DNA of 64,000 bases from Dioscorea cayenensis subsp. rotundata (GCF_009730915.1 NC_052481.1:2480001-2544000); one strand, 5' to 3'. Positions 12,337 through 25,017 are shown, counted from the first letter of the stretch. Notes: a model not told the origin generated them from the letters alone. Numbers and translations: made by a program.

Positions 12337-12660
12337 TAATTATATTATTGATGATAGATGGAGGAAACTGTTGAGGAAGAGTTACCAATATGGCAAGCTT
12401 TACAAGTACCACAAGCACCTCAGTCTGAATTCTCCACTCATGTCTTTAATCTTCAACAGATGAAGACAGTGAGTTTTGATAACTTTCAGTTTATGGCAAA
12501 GTCCGGGAGGCCGGAGAAACGGAGTAGTGATGATGTGTTTAGAGTGCCTCAAATTCCTACTTTGAATGTTGAGAAACACAAGAGATCAAGAACTTTGAAT
12601 GCCAATAGTTCAATGCCGCCTTCCTCTACTTCTTCTTGTTGTTCTTCCTTTTGGTATTAA
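11598..12660 (+). CDS. Double B-box zinc-finger protein (BBX subgroup IV type)
   Basis: Three exons (11598-11780, 11880-12221, 12358-12660) give 275 residues. Box 1 starts at C5 (CDVC...CCADEAALCSACDRRVH). Box 2 starts at PLCDVCQ and continues across intron 1 (CQEDRAILCKDCDEQIH). There is no CCT domain. These features, with LPGWRVEDLLEE at about 157-168, resemble the BBX20-25 group, which acts in the nucleus with HY5 and COP1 in light signalling. The C-terminal KRSR and VPQIPT blocks also fit. An Asn-rich tract covers about 131-145. Intron 2 carries a (TA)n tract (12290-12328), so reading straight through gives a false longer ORF. ATG 11598 is the first Met, directly before the first zinc ligands. 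The exact orthologue cannot be assigned by eye. Confidence 0.9.
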
Positions 12661-15600
12661 TAATTAAAATTTTCATATTTTTTTGTTTTTTGTTTTTTGT
12701 TTTTTTTTATGTGGAATACTATGTTAGCAGTTTAATGGAGTAATGGATGGATTTACATAGAGAAAGTGTCTGAACTTTGATTTTTGTTTTGGGTTTAATT
12801 ATTTTTTAATTTCTTATCTCTTTAATTCATTACCTCTTTAATTATTTTCATTGCAAATTATCAAAGTATAAAGCCACCATATAGGAGTTATGATTTGATC
12901 ATGTTATAAGTCAAGATCATTGCAAATATATTAATAATGTGACCTACCACTTGGAGTTTTTAATCAAGAAAAATACAAACATAGGCCTTCTTTTTTTATT
13001 GGAAGGCAGGTCAAGTCAGGAGTGGCTGGCTTTGCGTAAAGATACCATGTGAAGATAATTATATATGCTTTCAATTTTATGTTTATTTTGTTTGGATTGG
13101 ATTTGGAATAATTTATGGTGAAGGTTGTTTAAGCATCAAGTCAAAATGGAGTTTTCAAGTGATATTAATGGAATATGTGTGTGTTTCTCTTAACAAATGA
13201 ACATGAATGTTCATTAATTTAATTGTAAATGTGAAACATTAGTAGTTGCACGAGAAATCAAAAAATTATCTTCACTTGATTGAAGTGAAATGAAATGAAT
13301 TGAAGGTGACAATTAAGTTCAGACGAGAAGCATCGATGTTAGCAACACAATAATCATAAAAAAACAATTTTCTGTGGATTTGACAGAAACAATTGATTAC
13401 TTTTTTTGATTTTTTTTTTTAAAAAATAGGCTACAAATCCCTGTTGCATTTAAGGATTTGTCCAAGAATTACTAGGCATAGAATTACATATGTTATGATG
13501 ATTTATTAAACTCATAAAAATTTATTGAATCAATCAAATTTCATATAAAATAATAAAAATATACTATATGGACAGCTAAAAGATTTATAAAAATTATATC
13601 GAGTCAATAATACTTCTGTTATATAATTTTAAAAAAAAGCAATATTACTTCTCATACTCATATAAATAATATATAAATAATATTGCTACAGTATCACTGA
13701 CACTGAGTGTTTGCACCTGTTCACTTACCAATCTACCACGTTACACGGTGGTTGCCTCGTTTTGTTTTTTTTTTTGGGTTAAAAAATTACATTTTGTATT
13801 TTATGAATTTTTTATTTATCTTTTTTCTAACTTATAATCATCATCGGTGTTTAGAGCTTTTTGGTATTACTCTACTTATATATTACTTTTTTAAACAAAT
13901 TAATTCATGGTTTATTTTTTAATTAAAAAAAACATGAAATGAAATGTGGGAAAATGACTTGCATGTTCTTGATCATTCCCAATGAGTCATGGGCCCGAAA
14001 ACTTTCACAATAAAATTTTAATTTAAAAACTTATTATTATACTAAAGATTTGATAATTTTCTGGTGGTTTATTTAGTTTGATTGTAAAGATATAAACATA
14101 AAGTCACCGCACATAAAAATAATAATAATTATTTTTAGTTTCTGTTATAAAAAAATTTAATTACAAGAGATATCTTGATAATTTTAGGCCTCATTAGATT
14201 AGTTTACTCACAAAAAAAATTGTTTTTTTTAAAATTTTGATAAAAGGGTTTTTACTCACATTTATGCAAAATAAGTTAATTTTTTATATTTAGATAGCTT
14301 AATTAAGAAGTGATTTTATAGCTGAGATGTTATTTAAGCATTAAAGTACTCTTTTTGTTGAGGAATTCAGTAGTATACTATGTAATAACAAAGTAAATAT
14401 TATTTTTATTATTTATTAGATGACTATAACTATTGAGAAGTTAAAAAAACTAGGTTTGAAGTAGATTTAAAGCTGCCAATGTTAGGACTGTTCAAGAGCA
14501 ACATTTTAAGTTGTTTTCGAGTGTTTTTAAAAGTACTTCTACTTTAAATAAAAAAAAAAAAACCTTATCCAATTATCCAAACAAATATGTTTGGCCTATG
14601 AATGCTTAACTCATTCGATAAGCATTAATGAGAAAAAAAATTTAGCCAATCGAAGTAAGGGATAATATTAATAAAAAAAAACTCAAAATCATTGGGTTGA
14701 TTAAAAAATTGAAAATTGCTAGTAGTCCATTGGTCGCAAATTTTCATTGTTGTTTCTACTTTTATATTCAAAACATAAAATTTCTTTATCATATTTTTTC
14801 TGATCGACGTGAAATTTAATGTTGACTAAAATTAAATATATGGCCTATTTATTTGACCATATTTTTTCCTATGGTGGTACATCATATTTATTAGCTTTCT
14901 ATCAAAAAATAATTTTTACGAGATAAGCCAACTCTAGGCTAAGTTAACTATTAAGACACTTCATTCCTATATGGGGTCACATGTATAAATCCCACAGAAA
15001 TATGTGACTAATGACCCCATTGCGTTCATAGTGGGATCATTCTTGCATAAAGTACCAAAAAAGATTTTTTGTGTAGGTTCACCCTTATAATCTATTCCCC
15101 TTATCACGGAATGAGAGTGCGTGACTAGATGATCGATTCTTAGTTATAAGCATATCCCTGACTATTGTATTTGTTACATTTATTGTTTTATGATTTGTCT
15201 TGCAATTTTTAAAAACTTAATATCACTTATTTAAAAAAAAAAATTTAATAAGAATGATTTCTTTTAAAATAATAGAGATATTATAGATTTGCATAAATTG
15301 TGTTGACATTGCCCGCTTCAATGAAATGAAGATAAACTAGGAACTTGGAAGTTTGGAGCGGGTGGTTTGGGCCTTTTGGGCCTAATGAATAACTCGTTCT
15401 TTATTTATCTATTTTTTATAATAAAAGAAAAAAATTCTCTTTAATTTTTATATATTGTTTTGAGCAAATAAAAGTTATTGATCACTACTTTGTTTTTCAT
15501 AAGATGTTTTTTATGAGTATATTATATTGATATTTGATACTAAAATTTAGTGCTTATAATGTTTTTAAGAGCACATGGGCATCTAGTAAACACTAGTATC

Positions 15601-15795
15601 AATAATAAAATGGTTCTCTCATTTAATAAAACCAGCATGACGCTAGAAAAGAAAAAAAGAAAAAAAGGTAGTTATTGCATAAATAATTTTTGTTTAAAAG
15701 AAAACTTGTAAAACTTGTGCATGATATCTTGACCACGACCACAACAACAAGAAGTAACAACAACAATAATAATAAGCAATATATGCATGCAAAAT
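12661..15795. other. Intergenic DNA downstream of the B-box gene, no gene seen
   Basis: T-rich sequence right after the stop probably contains the 3' UTR and poly(A) signals. The rest is AT-rich without a supported reading frame. A segment at about 14187-14600 begins AGGCCTCA and ends TTTGGCCT, weakly like a short TIR element, but no target duplication was found. Confidence 0.5.
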
Positions 15796-16069
15796 GGATG
15801 GTAGAAGAAAACTGGCATGTTTTAGATATTAGAAAGTATAATATTCGAATTGGTCCCTCTTCTTAAAAATGCTCTTAACTAGTCCATCTACTTTTAAAAA
15901 TGAGCTAATTTAGTCCAAAGCCAAAAGTCTGTCAAACTAGCCGTCTAAATTCGGTGACGTGAAGTTTTCCAAATTAAAATATGAATTAAAAAAACATTAA
16001 AATGGACTGGAGTGGTGCTTCTAAACAGATTTCAAAATAATCAACCCGGATTCGATTAAGACTAACCAT

Positions 16070-16330
16070 CCTCTCTCCCGCGACTTCTTTCCCATTGTGC
16101 TCCTCCGCAGGCTAGCAATCCTCTTCCCCCTCCTCCTCCCTTCCTCCCTCGCATTCCTCCTCCGCAGGCCGGCAACCCCCTTCTTCCCCTCCTCTCCCCC
16201 TCCCACTCCCATTCCTCCTCTGCAGGCCGACGACCCTTCTCTCCCACTCCCCTCCCTCCTCCACTCCCATACCACCCCACTCTCTCTACCTTTACTCCTC
16301 CTCTTCAGTCCAGCATTGTTTAGCCGGTGA
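16070..16330. repeat. C/T-rich block, probable MULE long-TIR arm
   Basis: Several imperfect copies of a CTCCGCAGGC(C/T)(A/G)GCAA unit (near 16103, 16162 and 16219) are embedded in a CCTCCTCCC tract. Open frames on both strands here result from composition and are not counted as genes. Confidence 0.45.
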
Positions 16331-16859
16331 CTTCATACGCCAACCTCCAACAATGATCTAGAGAGCTTCCTCGCTATTGGCAAAAGTTCAAGAGAAATGA
16401 ACAATCAATTGAAAAATGTTAATCTGTACAAAATGCATCTAATTTTTAGAGAATGCAAATGAGAACATTTTAACGTGCTTAAAGTCCTTAACCTGTACAT
16501 ACAAGTAAAATCATGTAAATAAACACATTGAAAATTGAAATCTCTGCAAACATCTGTTGTAAAATAACACAATCAAAATTCTGGAAACATTTGAAAATCT
16601 GTGCAAAAGAACTCTGTTGAAATCCTGCAGAGAATTGAGCTTTCATTCATTAATTTTGATAGAACTTAAATTCATTCATACAAGATGCTCTTTGTTACAT
16701 TTATTCTCCACATGACATTCAGTAAAAAAAAAAAAGTAACTAAATGCCATGACTTACAAAAGAGTATTACTGAAATGTAAGCATTTGTGACACAACATAC
16801 AAAAGAGTACACAAAAACAAGTAAATGTTAGATAGTTTAAGATGATGGATTGGCTGTGT

Positions 16860-19800
16860 TTCCAGTATCTATCACACTATTTTGATGGAATGTCTGGGAA
16901 TTCCATTGTTGCAGATGCCTGTTGATCTCCTTCTTGATTGTGACTTGCCATTTCAGCAATCCTCTTATTTCTTCTCTCCTGGTAATTAAACCACCAAAAG
17001 AACATAGGTTAGTAACATGCCATAATTCATAAAAGTGTTATTTAGTGATTGAAATATTATAAAATATTACAAGTAACTCTTGTGTAGTGACAAATGCAGT
17101 AGCTGGCACCCTTTCCCTCCAAACAATATGCTCACTTGTATGAGCACCCTAGAAAAACATAGTTTGAATGTTATTCATTTGCATTTCCGGCTTAGTAACA
17201 TATATATTGCATAATAGTAAAACCAAAATGACAATTGTAACATAAAATAGAACCATAATGATAATAGTGTATATATATATATATATATATATGATGTCTC
17301 ACTCTCAAAGTTGTTAATTTCCCATAATTGGTAGAAGCTTGTGCTTAAGTTCTCTTCCCACTTGAACTGGAAAATTGGGGAGATGCTGACTCAACTTGGG
17401 GGTTTTCATCGTACAAAAAGATAATTTTTAACACACAATGGGAAGAAATGAAGATAGGATCCTCTCAAAGAAATTTGACTTACAATTTTTGTTCTTTTAT
17501 GGACAACGCAGCTTGTTATGCCCTTGGGTATGGCAATTCCACATTTCATAGCCTTCTCTAGAGATCTTAGATTGGCTTTTGCTCTTAGATTCAAGTGGTT
17601 CCTTTCTCTTTTTTTTTTTATAGGTCTTCCTGGCATTCTCTTCACCATTTGTGGTAGCAATGGGCCTCCTGTGCTTCTTGGCTAAAGTGCTTTGCCCCTT
17701 ACTGGATTAACAGAGGATTCATATGCCTTTAGGTGCACTTCCTTTGTGAACCAGTGAGACACAAACTAAAATGGATTTGTCCCTTGAAATAAAATTGCAA
17801 CCAGAGCATGCTGCCAAGGAATGCCACTATTGTCCCATTTTCCACATAAATAATTGTGATTTTCTAAGACCACCACATGAGCATCCCTGGCATCACCAAA
17901 TTATCAAGGTACACCTCATGCTGTGCACCTCCATTCCATTCAACCTGCCATTTTGTGCTTTTGATCATTTCTTTTTCAATTTTTGCAACTATGTTAGGCC
18001 AATAGACTGCTTTCAGCTTGCCCTCTTTTCACAACCACCCTACCATAACATATTGTCTAATATCTTCCAGCATTCTAATGATGGACTTATGCCTACCTTC
18101 TAATATAACCCCATTAAAGGTCTCACACATATTATTATTAATAACTTCACATTTGACTACATTAGTAAAGAAAACTTAGCACCAACTTGAAATGGGCCAG
18201 TTCTCTAGCAGATCCTCTATAGCAATAACTCCCCCTTTTAATTTTCTCATGTTGTCCATGTGCATAAGCATCTTAGCTTGATTAGTGGACCTTGCAGCAT
18301 TCCAGAATTGCAACTGAATTTCCTTCACTAGGTGTTTTTTCCCCACCTTGCATATACATACCTTGCACACATTCTGTGTTCTATGAATAGTAATAGATTA
18401 TTCACAACCTGGATAAGACAATCACATCACAACAGAGTTAAAATAAGCATTCAAATGGCCAAAAAAATAATAATAATTGGAATTTATGTGGATAGTATCT
18501 TCTGCATGCCACTAATCAGTGACCATCCAAGCCCTTCACCGATACCAAAATCAGATTGTAATTCCTGAATAAACCACTCCCAGCTATCTCTTGTTTCAGT
18601 CTGTATAATTGCCTAAGCTATAGGGAGCATTTGGTTGTTCCCATCCCTCCCCACAGCAACCAATAACGGTCCTTTCATGAAACCTTTAAGAAATTAATCA
18701 TCAAGTCCATAATTTTCCTACAACCAACAATGAATCCATCTCTAATGGCTGATAAACAAATGTACATTCTTTGGAATACCGGGAACTCATACCTATCTTT
18801 CTTTTCAGAGATAACATTCACAGTGCTCTCAGGGTTCTGCTCCTTCAATTCCAAGACATAGTTATTCAGCACTATGAAGACCTTCTTGAATTGCTTCTCT
18901 AATTTTTTAAGTACCAAGGCCTTTGCATGTTTGTAGACCTTAGTTGTTATGAAGACACCCTCAAGTGCCTAGGCCTGATGAAAGGCATGCCACTTTTTAT
19001 GACATCTAAAAATCTTTTTGCTACTACACTTCCTGTGACCCTTTTATTCTTGGATGTCCCAACCAGGAAAGAGTGCTCTGAGTCATAATTTTTCACAACA
19101 AAGGTCTTCTTACCACTGCACCAAGAGCATAATATAATCCACTTGCAACCTTTGGCATAACACTTTGCTCAAACCCTTTTGAATCATTTTTTATATATTG
19201 AAACTCAAACCCTTTTCTTTTTGAGAATGCAACAAGTTCAGTTTTAAACAATTTCAAAGTCTCAAATCTAAGATCTATGTAGAAATCTTTTAATGGTTTG
19301 TTGGGGTAATAGTAAATTTCTCTTGATGGGTGCCTTTTAGCATCATCTGCATCAGAGTCCTAACTTGTGCCTTCATAGCTCCTTGGATCTGATGAGTCCA
19401 AGTAATCTGAGTCATAGCCAGTAACTTTGTCACTATCACCAACATTTGGTTTCACAATAACTAAATCATGGCACTCTTTATTTTGATTGTGTTGTCCTTC
19501 ATCTCCAACTTCATCTCCAGCCCGCACTTCACCTTCACCACTACTTTCTTCAATTGTCTTCTTCTTCACTTCTACATATCTCTTGACCTTTTCCCTAGCT
19601 TCTTGTATTTCATCATCATCATCATCATCTGAATTTTCATTTTCAAATGGGAACATTGCTAGCCCTTCTTCATCATCTATACTACATTCACTTCCACTAC
19701 TAATAGCAACATCATTTAGGACATCCCTTTTAGTATTATCATCATACATAGTTAATAGGACTCCTGGCAATTCCTTACCATGATAGGATTATGAACATTC

Positions 19801-20115
19801 AATATAAACATCTGATGTGTATTGTACACTGATTTTCTCATTTAAGACTACAATATCCTGATCAGTGCAGATACTTTTTAAGACTCCTTGCATGTCTGTG
19901 TATGACAAAGTTATATTCTTCTTAATGTCGTAGCCTAATTTTTTAACATCTCCTAGCAAATCCCAGTAACAAAGCTTCTCAAGATCAACTGAGAATTGAG
20001 CCACCTTCCCATTGACATATTTTGCTTCTCCTTTTTCCAATGTCCCTCCATGGTGGTAGGTAACGGTGTACAACCCCTCAAAGTTCATGCTATTGCAAGC
20101 AAGATCAATTGACAA
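16860..20115 (-). pseudogene. MULE transposase pseudogene (MuDR/MULE/SWIM architecture)
   Basis: Domains appear in order on the - strand, spread over frames. At 20115-19789 is a PB1-like N-terminus (YTVTYHHGGTLEKG...YVNGKVAQFSVD). At 19770-19360 is an acidic linker. At about 19330-18960 is a MuDR-type domain (CKWIIL...KTFVVKNYDSEHS...KNKRVTGSVVAKRF). At 18917-18675 is the start of the MULE nuclease region (PVFQRMYICLSAIRDGFIVGCRKI). At 18370-18176 is its later part (FWNAARSTN...LENWPISSW). At 18110-17771 are TFNGVILEGRHKSIIRMLEDIR and a SWIM-like KWDNSGIPWQHALVAI. At 17660-17406 is a basic GRPIKKKR tail. Stops and frameshifts between blocks, and loss of parts of the catalytic core, show it is non-functional. 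The complete protein would cut MULE TIRs. Confidence 0.8.
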
Positions 20116-20838
20116 TTAACACAAACATATACATTATATACATACAAGTTTGGCCAACTCATGAAGCACAAGCAAAAAACTGAGCAGTGCTACGATAGAA
20201 AAAAAAAAATATTAAAAACTGAGCTGTGAATGAACTTGTTTAATTTTCCTTTGTCCTGCACTTATGTTCTCTACAAGGGTTGATGCTATATATGCCCAAT
20301 CAATTGGAAATTAAATTCATTGGAATGCCCTGTCATGCTATCAGAGTTTAGCTTAATATTACATCAATTAATTCAAGTCAAGTTACTAGAGGTAAAAAAA
20401 ATATGTGACACAACTAGGAATTGCTGGGTGTAAAACACTGTGTAGTGATACTAGAGGCAAGATACTTGAGGTTAGAAAAACCATATTTTTGCTTTAACAC
20501 TACTTCATTCAGACCACCGACAAAGATCAAATCCAAAATTTCTCAGTAAAATCACTTGTACTATACCTCTAAGCTTACAAGTAATCAGATCTATTAGATT
20601 TACTAGAGATTAATAGCATTCAAGCACTCCATTTATCCCAGATCACAGAAAAAACAAGGTATCATCACCATTACAGTTCATCAACATCAACAATTCAATA
20701 TGCCAGTAACTAAATTATTTGCATTGCTCTTCATTTTTAGAGAAGGATTGGGACCCGAATTGCTCTCACGGTATAAATTTGAACTGCTCTTAAGGTCCTA
20801 TATCATTCCAAGCATGAAGATCAATGCATGTAGTACAT
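20116..20838. other. Noncoding 5' region of the MULE
   Basis: No gene seen. Text near 20787-20825 (ACTGCTCTTAAGG...CCAAGCATGAAGATCAATG) resembles 24113-24172 on the other side of the Copia element, so the MULE probably held a small internal repeat before that insertion. Confidence 0.4.
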
Positions 20839-21149
20839 TGTTAGAAAAAAATTTCTTGATAGATAAAACCGAGACCTCCTCTCGGTCTCTTCATCCTCAT
20901 TTTATTTTTTTTCATACTTAGTGCTGTTACATCACACATATTCAGTACAATAATTAAGTGCACTAAATGCACTACTAGACAAACAGCATTCAAACATACA
21001 TAATATCTGCTTTTACAAACTTCAAAAAAACACAAACATGCTTGCCCACTCTCATACCGCCATACTAGCAATACTAACATACCACTTCTTAATAGGACAA
21101 CCATGCTACTGCAGATACATCTTTGACATGGGCTTCAATCACGCCAACA
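20839..21149 (-). repeat. Copia 3' LTR
   Basis: 311 bp, TG...CA bounded, matching 23763-24074 almost base for base. It contains the inverted GAGACC / GGTCTC pair near 20873-20891 that is also present in the other LTR. Confidence 0.93.
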
Positions 21150-21159
21150 TCTCCCCTTG

Positions 21160-23750
21160 ATTGAAGGTCGCATACACCTAGTTTGCTTCTCAACTCTTTA
21201 AACTTGTATATAGATAAAGCCTTTGTAAATATGTCAGCTACCTGCTGATCTGTTGTACAATACTACAAGGTAATTGAGCCATCTGTGATCAATTCTCTAA
21301 TAAAATGAAATCTTATATCTATATGCTTTTGTAGCCCATGATGTATTGGGTTTTTAGCAATAGATATGGTGGATTTATTGTCACAGAAGATTGGTGTAGC
21401 TTCATCTTGAATTTTGCCCATATCATCCAAGAGTCTTCTCATCCACACGACTTGACAAGTCTGTTGAACATGCAACAATGTATTCGACCTCTGTTGTTGA
21501 TAGGGCTATAACATTTTGTTTTTGTTGAACTCCATGATACTTGCTCCATTCCCAAACATAAACACATTGCCGGTGGTGCTCCTCCGGTCATCCATTGAAC
21601 CCGACCCCAATCATCGTCGGTGAAACCTCGCAGCTTTTTGATTCATTTGATGCTTCATACCATAAGCCATAATTGAAGGTCCCTCGCAATATACCTTAGT
21701 ATTCTCTTGGCGAGCTCCAAGGTGATGCTTTGTAGGTTTATTCATAAACCTTGAAGTTAATCCAACCGCAAACATTATATCCGGGACGTGTATGGCTTAG
21801 ATAAAGTAATCCTCCAATCGGACTTCGATACCTTTGACCATCGCATTACACGAACTATCATTGACTTGCAATTTTTTTCATTTGCATTCACTGGTGTAGA
21901 AGCTTCTCTGCATCCATTCATGTTAAACCTTTTGAGCAAATCATTTGCAGACTTCTGCTGAGAAACGAATATACCGATTCTGTTTGTACAACTTCCGGAC
22001 CCAAGAAATATTGCGACTTTTCCTAAGTCCGACATTTCAAAAAAACTTTCTTCATATCACTCCTGAATTCATCAACTAGAGTTTGTGAAGACCCCGTATA
22101 AATTATATCATCAACATAAAAGGCAAACCAAGAGCACTTCATCTTCACTTTGCTTCTTCACATACAAAGTATGCTCATTTGGACTTCTCTCAAAGCCATT
22201 CTGCAGGAAATATGAATCTATACGACTATACCATACTCTTGGTGCTTGCTTTTAAGCCATACAAGGCTTTGTGCAGCTTGTATACTTTGTCTTCGTTGCC
22301 AGTTACACTGAATCCTTCTGGTTGGTCTACATATACATCTTCCTTTAATTCTCCATTTAGGAATGCAGATTTGATATCAAGTTGATAGACTTTCCATCTT
22401 ACGTAAGTCTGCTAAAAGCAATGAAAGCCCTTCTGTCTCCATTCGAGCAAGCTGGTGAATAAGTTTCATTGTAGTCCACACCATATAGTTGAGAATAACC
22501 TTTGGCCACTAGAGCGAGCTTTGTGTCTCCGAATACTACCATCCGCATTTTACTTTGGTCTTATAAATCCACTTCAAACCCACTCGTAGTCTTGCCTTCT
22601 AGTAGTGTGACAAGCTTCCATGTGTTGTTCTTCTCAATAGCTGCTAATTCATCTTTCATTGCTTCTCGCCATACCTCCTCTTTTGCAACTTCCTCATAGG
22701 TTATAGGATCTGAGATATTTAGAGCAAATGAACATGTCTCATAAATATTTTTTAAAGATCGACCTTTCTTGGAGTAACTTCGAGTTGATGAAGAATCATA
22801 TGATGTTGAACTAGCTTGATGAGTACTCCTTGGTGTAGCTTGAATTGAGATATCCTTGCTTGGTGTTGATGGTGTGGAATTTATTGGAGAACATGATTCA
22901 TTTGATGATGTTGAAGCTCTGATATCTGCAATTAAGTCATCCACCTCTTCAAGTGGTACTTGTATGCTTGATTTATCACTCCCTGTCCAATCCCATTTTG
23001 CATCTTCATCAAAGATGACATTTCTGTTTATAATTGTTTTGTTTGACATTGGGTTATAGAGTCTATATGCTTTAGACTCATTACAATACCCAATTAATAT
23101 ACATCTCTCAGATTTTGCATCAAATTTTTGAGGTCTATGCGACTGTACCAATGTATAGCAAATGGAACCAAACACCCTTAAATGTTTGACTGATGGTTTA
23201 ACACCCTTCCATGCTTGAAATGGAGTGATATTCCTCAAGGCTTTAGTTGGAGAAATATTCAACAAGTAGACAGCAGATGAATCGCTTCGCCCAAAAAGCT
23301 GTTGGGTAGCTCTTTACTCTTTAGTATGCTTCTTGCCATCTCAATGACACTACATTTCTTCCTCTCTGCCACTCCATTCTGCTGGGGTGTGTAAAGGTGC
23401 ACTCAATTCTCTTCTAATTCCATGAATTTCACAATAATCACTGAATTCTTTGGACATAAACTCCCTCCTCTATCTGAGCGAAGAGTCTTCAAAGTTAAAA
23501 GCTGCATCGATTCTCCATTAGAACTTTGAACTTCTTAAAACATTCTAGTGTTTGAGACTTGAACTTCATGAAAAACACCCAACTCATACGACTGAAATCA
23601 TCTGTGATAAGTAGAAAATACTTACTTCCACCAAGAGATTCTGTTTGCATGGGTCCAACTAAATCTGCATGTATTAGCTCAAGACACTGACTAGCTCTCC
23701 ATGCACATTCTGATGGAAATGACATCATTGTCTGCTTCCCATATGCACAA
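21160..23750 (-). pseudogene. Copia pol remnant: integrase, reverse transcriptase, RNase H
   Basis: In - strand order: integrase zinc/core start at 23740-23495 (SQCLELIHADLVGPMQTESLGGSKYFLLITDDFSR), integrase C-terminal region at 23265-22561 (ITPFQAWKGVKPSVKHLRVFGSICY...CILIGY), RT-derived blocks at about 22550-21775 (including VNANEK and a DLGK.A.FLG block) and RNase H at 21478-21263 (ATPIFCDNKSTISIAKNPIHHGLQKHIDIRFHFIRE). Stops and frameshifts separate the blocks and the 5' third of the polyprotein is deleted. It could move only with proteins supplied by other copies. Confidence 0.88.
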
Positions 23751-23761
23751 CTCTGATACCA
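23751..23761 (-). promoter_or_regulatory. Copia primer binding site (initiator tRNA-Met type)
   Basis: The - strand reads TGGTATCAGAG, with one base between it and the 5' LTR. This is the standard Copia minus-strand priming site. Confidence 0.85.
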
Positions 23762-23762
23762 G

Positions 23763-24074
23763 TGTTAGAAAAAAAATTTCTTGATAGATAAAACCGAGAC
23801 CTCCTCTCGGTCTCTTCATCCTCATTTTATTTTTTTTCATACTTAGTGCTGTTACATCACACATATTCAGTACAATAATTAAGTGCACTAAATGCACTAC
23901 TAGACAAACAGCATTCAAACATACATAATATCTGCTTTTACAAACTTCAAAAAAACACAAACATGCTGCCCACTCTCATACTGCCATACTAGCAATACTA
24001 ACATACCACTTCTTAATAGGACAACCATGCTACTGCAGATACATCTTTGACATGGGCTTCAATCACTGCCAACA
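23763..24074 (-). repeat. Copia 5' LTR
   Basis: 312 bp. It differs from the other LTR by a one-base change in an A-run, loss of a T in CATGCTTGCCC, a C/T change in TACCGCC and a one-base difference near the terminal GCCAACA. Confidence 0.93.
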
Positions 24075-24519
24075 TACATTACTCTAAATACTTGGAGATG
24101 TATAAGCACCCAAACTGCTCTCAAGTCTGAGCTGGTCTCAAGCTCTTATACATTTCTAAGCATGTAGACTAATGAACCACCAGCAAACAAGTTCAGCAAA
24201 ATAACACTTTTATTTGAAGAGGCAATACATTAATTAGTAATGCTGGAAAGATTTACTTCTCATCCATTGAGATGCAAGCCTCTTGTCGCCTAACCGATTG
24301 AACAAAGGATCCCTCCGGGGGTGGTGATGTCTGCTAGGGTTTCTAATTATGGGCTTGGAGTATGGGAGGTCAAAGGGAAAGGTGATCTCGGCCAGGGTTT
24401 ATAATTGGGGAAAAAGAGATGACCAGGGCTTGGAAGTATGGGAGTAGGAGAGGAAGGGAGGTTGCCGGCATGTGGAGGATGGTAGAAGAAAACTTGCATG
24501 TTTTAGATATATTAGAATG

Positions 24520-25017
24520 TATGTAAATTTTTATTATCAAATTATTATTTTATATAGATGTATGAATGCTCAAAATAAAATAAATACAATTTCGTGTGAA
24601 CCTCATGCTCTCTTTTAACACTAAACTGACTCATATTTTTAATTTTTATTGAAATAAATTACTTTCATAGTCACCATATGACATGGACAATCATTTGAAG
24701 ATTTTAAAAATATGGACAAATTACAAAATCGAGTTATCACTATTTTGAACTGGGAGAGATTAATTTGAACTTGACTTTTAACTTGAAAGAAAATAAAATA
24801 CCAATTTTTTTATTGCAAAATTTATAAAAAATTATTTTAAAAATATGATATACTATGATATTCACCAATGATCTTTTGGTCTATTGGCACCTAATCTCTT
24901 GTGTAGAGTGTTTGTGTTCTATTTAAGAGGTGGATTTAAATCTCAGTACATACAAGGTGAAGACATAAATGTGTTAATGTAGTAACTCGACGTTTATACA
25001 TGCACACATCCATGACA

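Larger units (their letters stand above)
20839..24074 (-). mobile_element. Ty1/Copia LTR retrotransposon, internally deleted (gag and protease missing)
   Basis: Two nearly identical LTRs (20839-21149 and 23763-24074) begin TGTTAG and end CCAACA on the + strand. They are flanked by the 5-bp duplication TACAT (20834-20838, 24075-24079). Read on the - strand, the 5' LTR is followed by TGGTATCAGAG (complement of 23751-23761), the initiator-Met tRNA primer site. The purine tract AAGGGGAGA (complement of 21150-21158) abuts the 3' LTR. Internal DNA is only about 2.6 kb. Immediately after the primer site it enters the end of the pre-integrase region, so gag and protease are absent. The LTRs differ at only about five positions, which suggests a young insertion. 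Confidence 0.93.
15841..24476 (-). mobile_element. Mutator-like element (MULE), decayed, with nested Copia insertion
   Basis: The - strand carries a broken MULE transposase (about 16860-20115). Outside it are a C/T-rich block at 16070-16330 and a G/A-rich block at 24350-24476. Parts of these are inversely similar (CCGGCAACC..CCTTC...CTCC), which fits the long TIRs of MULEs. Imperfect ~40-bp direct repeats, GGATGGTAGAAGAAAACT then GCATGTTTTAGATAT, lie at 15796-15835 and 24477-24518 and bracket the whole block. A Copia element (20839-24074) sits between the transposase and the right-hand side. Outer borders are approximate. Confidence 0.55.

Noticed and set aside
12212-12418. Open frames with (YI)n stretches across the B-box intron
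   Set aside because: They are translations of the intron (TA)n microsatellite. The same applies near 40444, 54942 and 54958.
14187-14600. Possible short TIR element starting AGGCCTCA and ending TTTGGCCT
   Set aside because: Only a few terminal bases are inverted and no flanking duplication was found.
14941-15180. Possible SINE or tRNA gene (GGTTCACCCTT stretch)
   Set aside because: No A box at a suitable distance and no cloverleaf could be drawn.
16021-16330. Pro/Ser/Leu-rich and Arg/Gly-rich open frames on opposite strands
   Set aside because: A product of the C/T-rich repeat block; low-complexity composition with no conserved motif.
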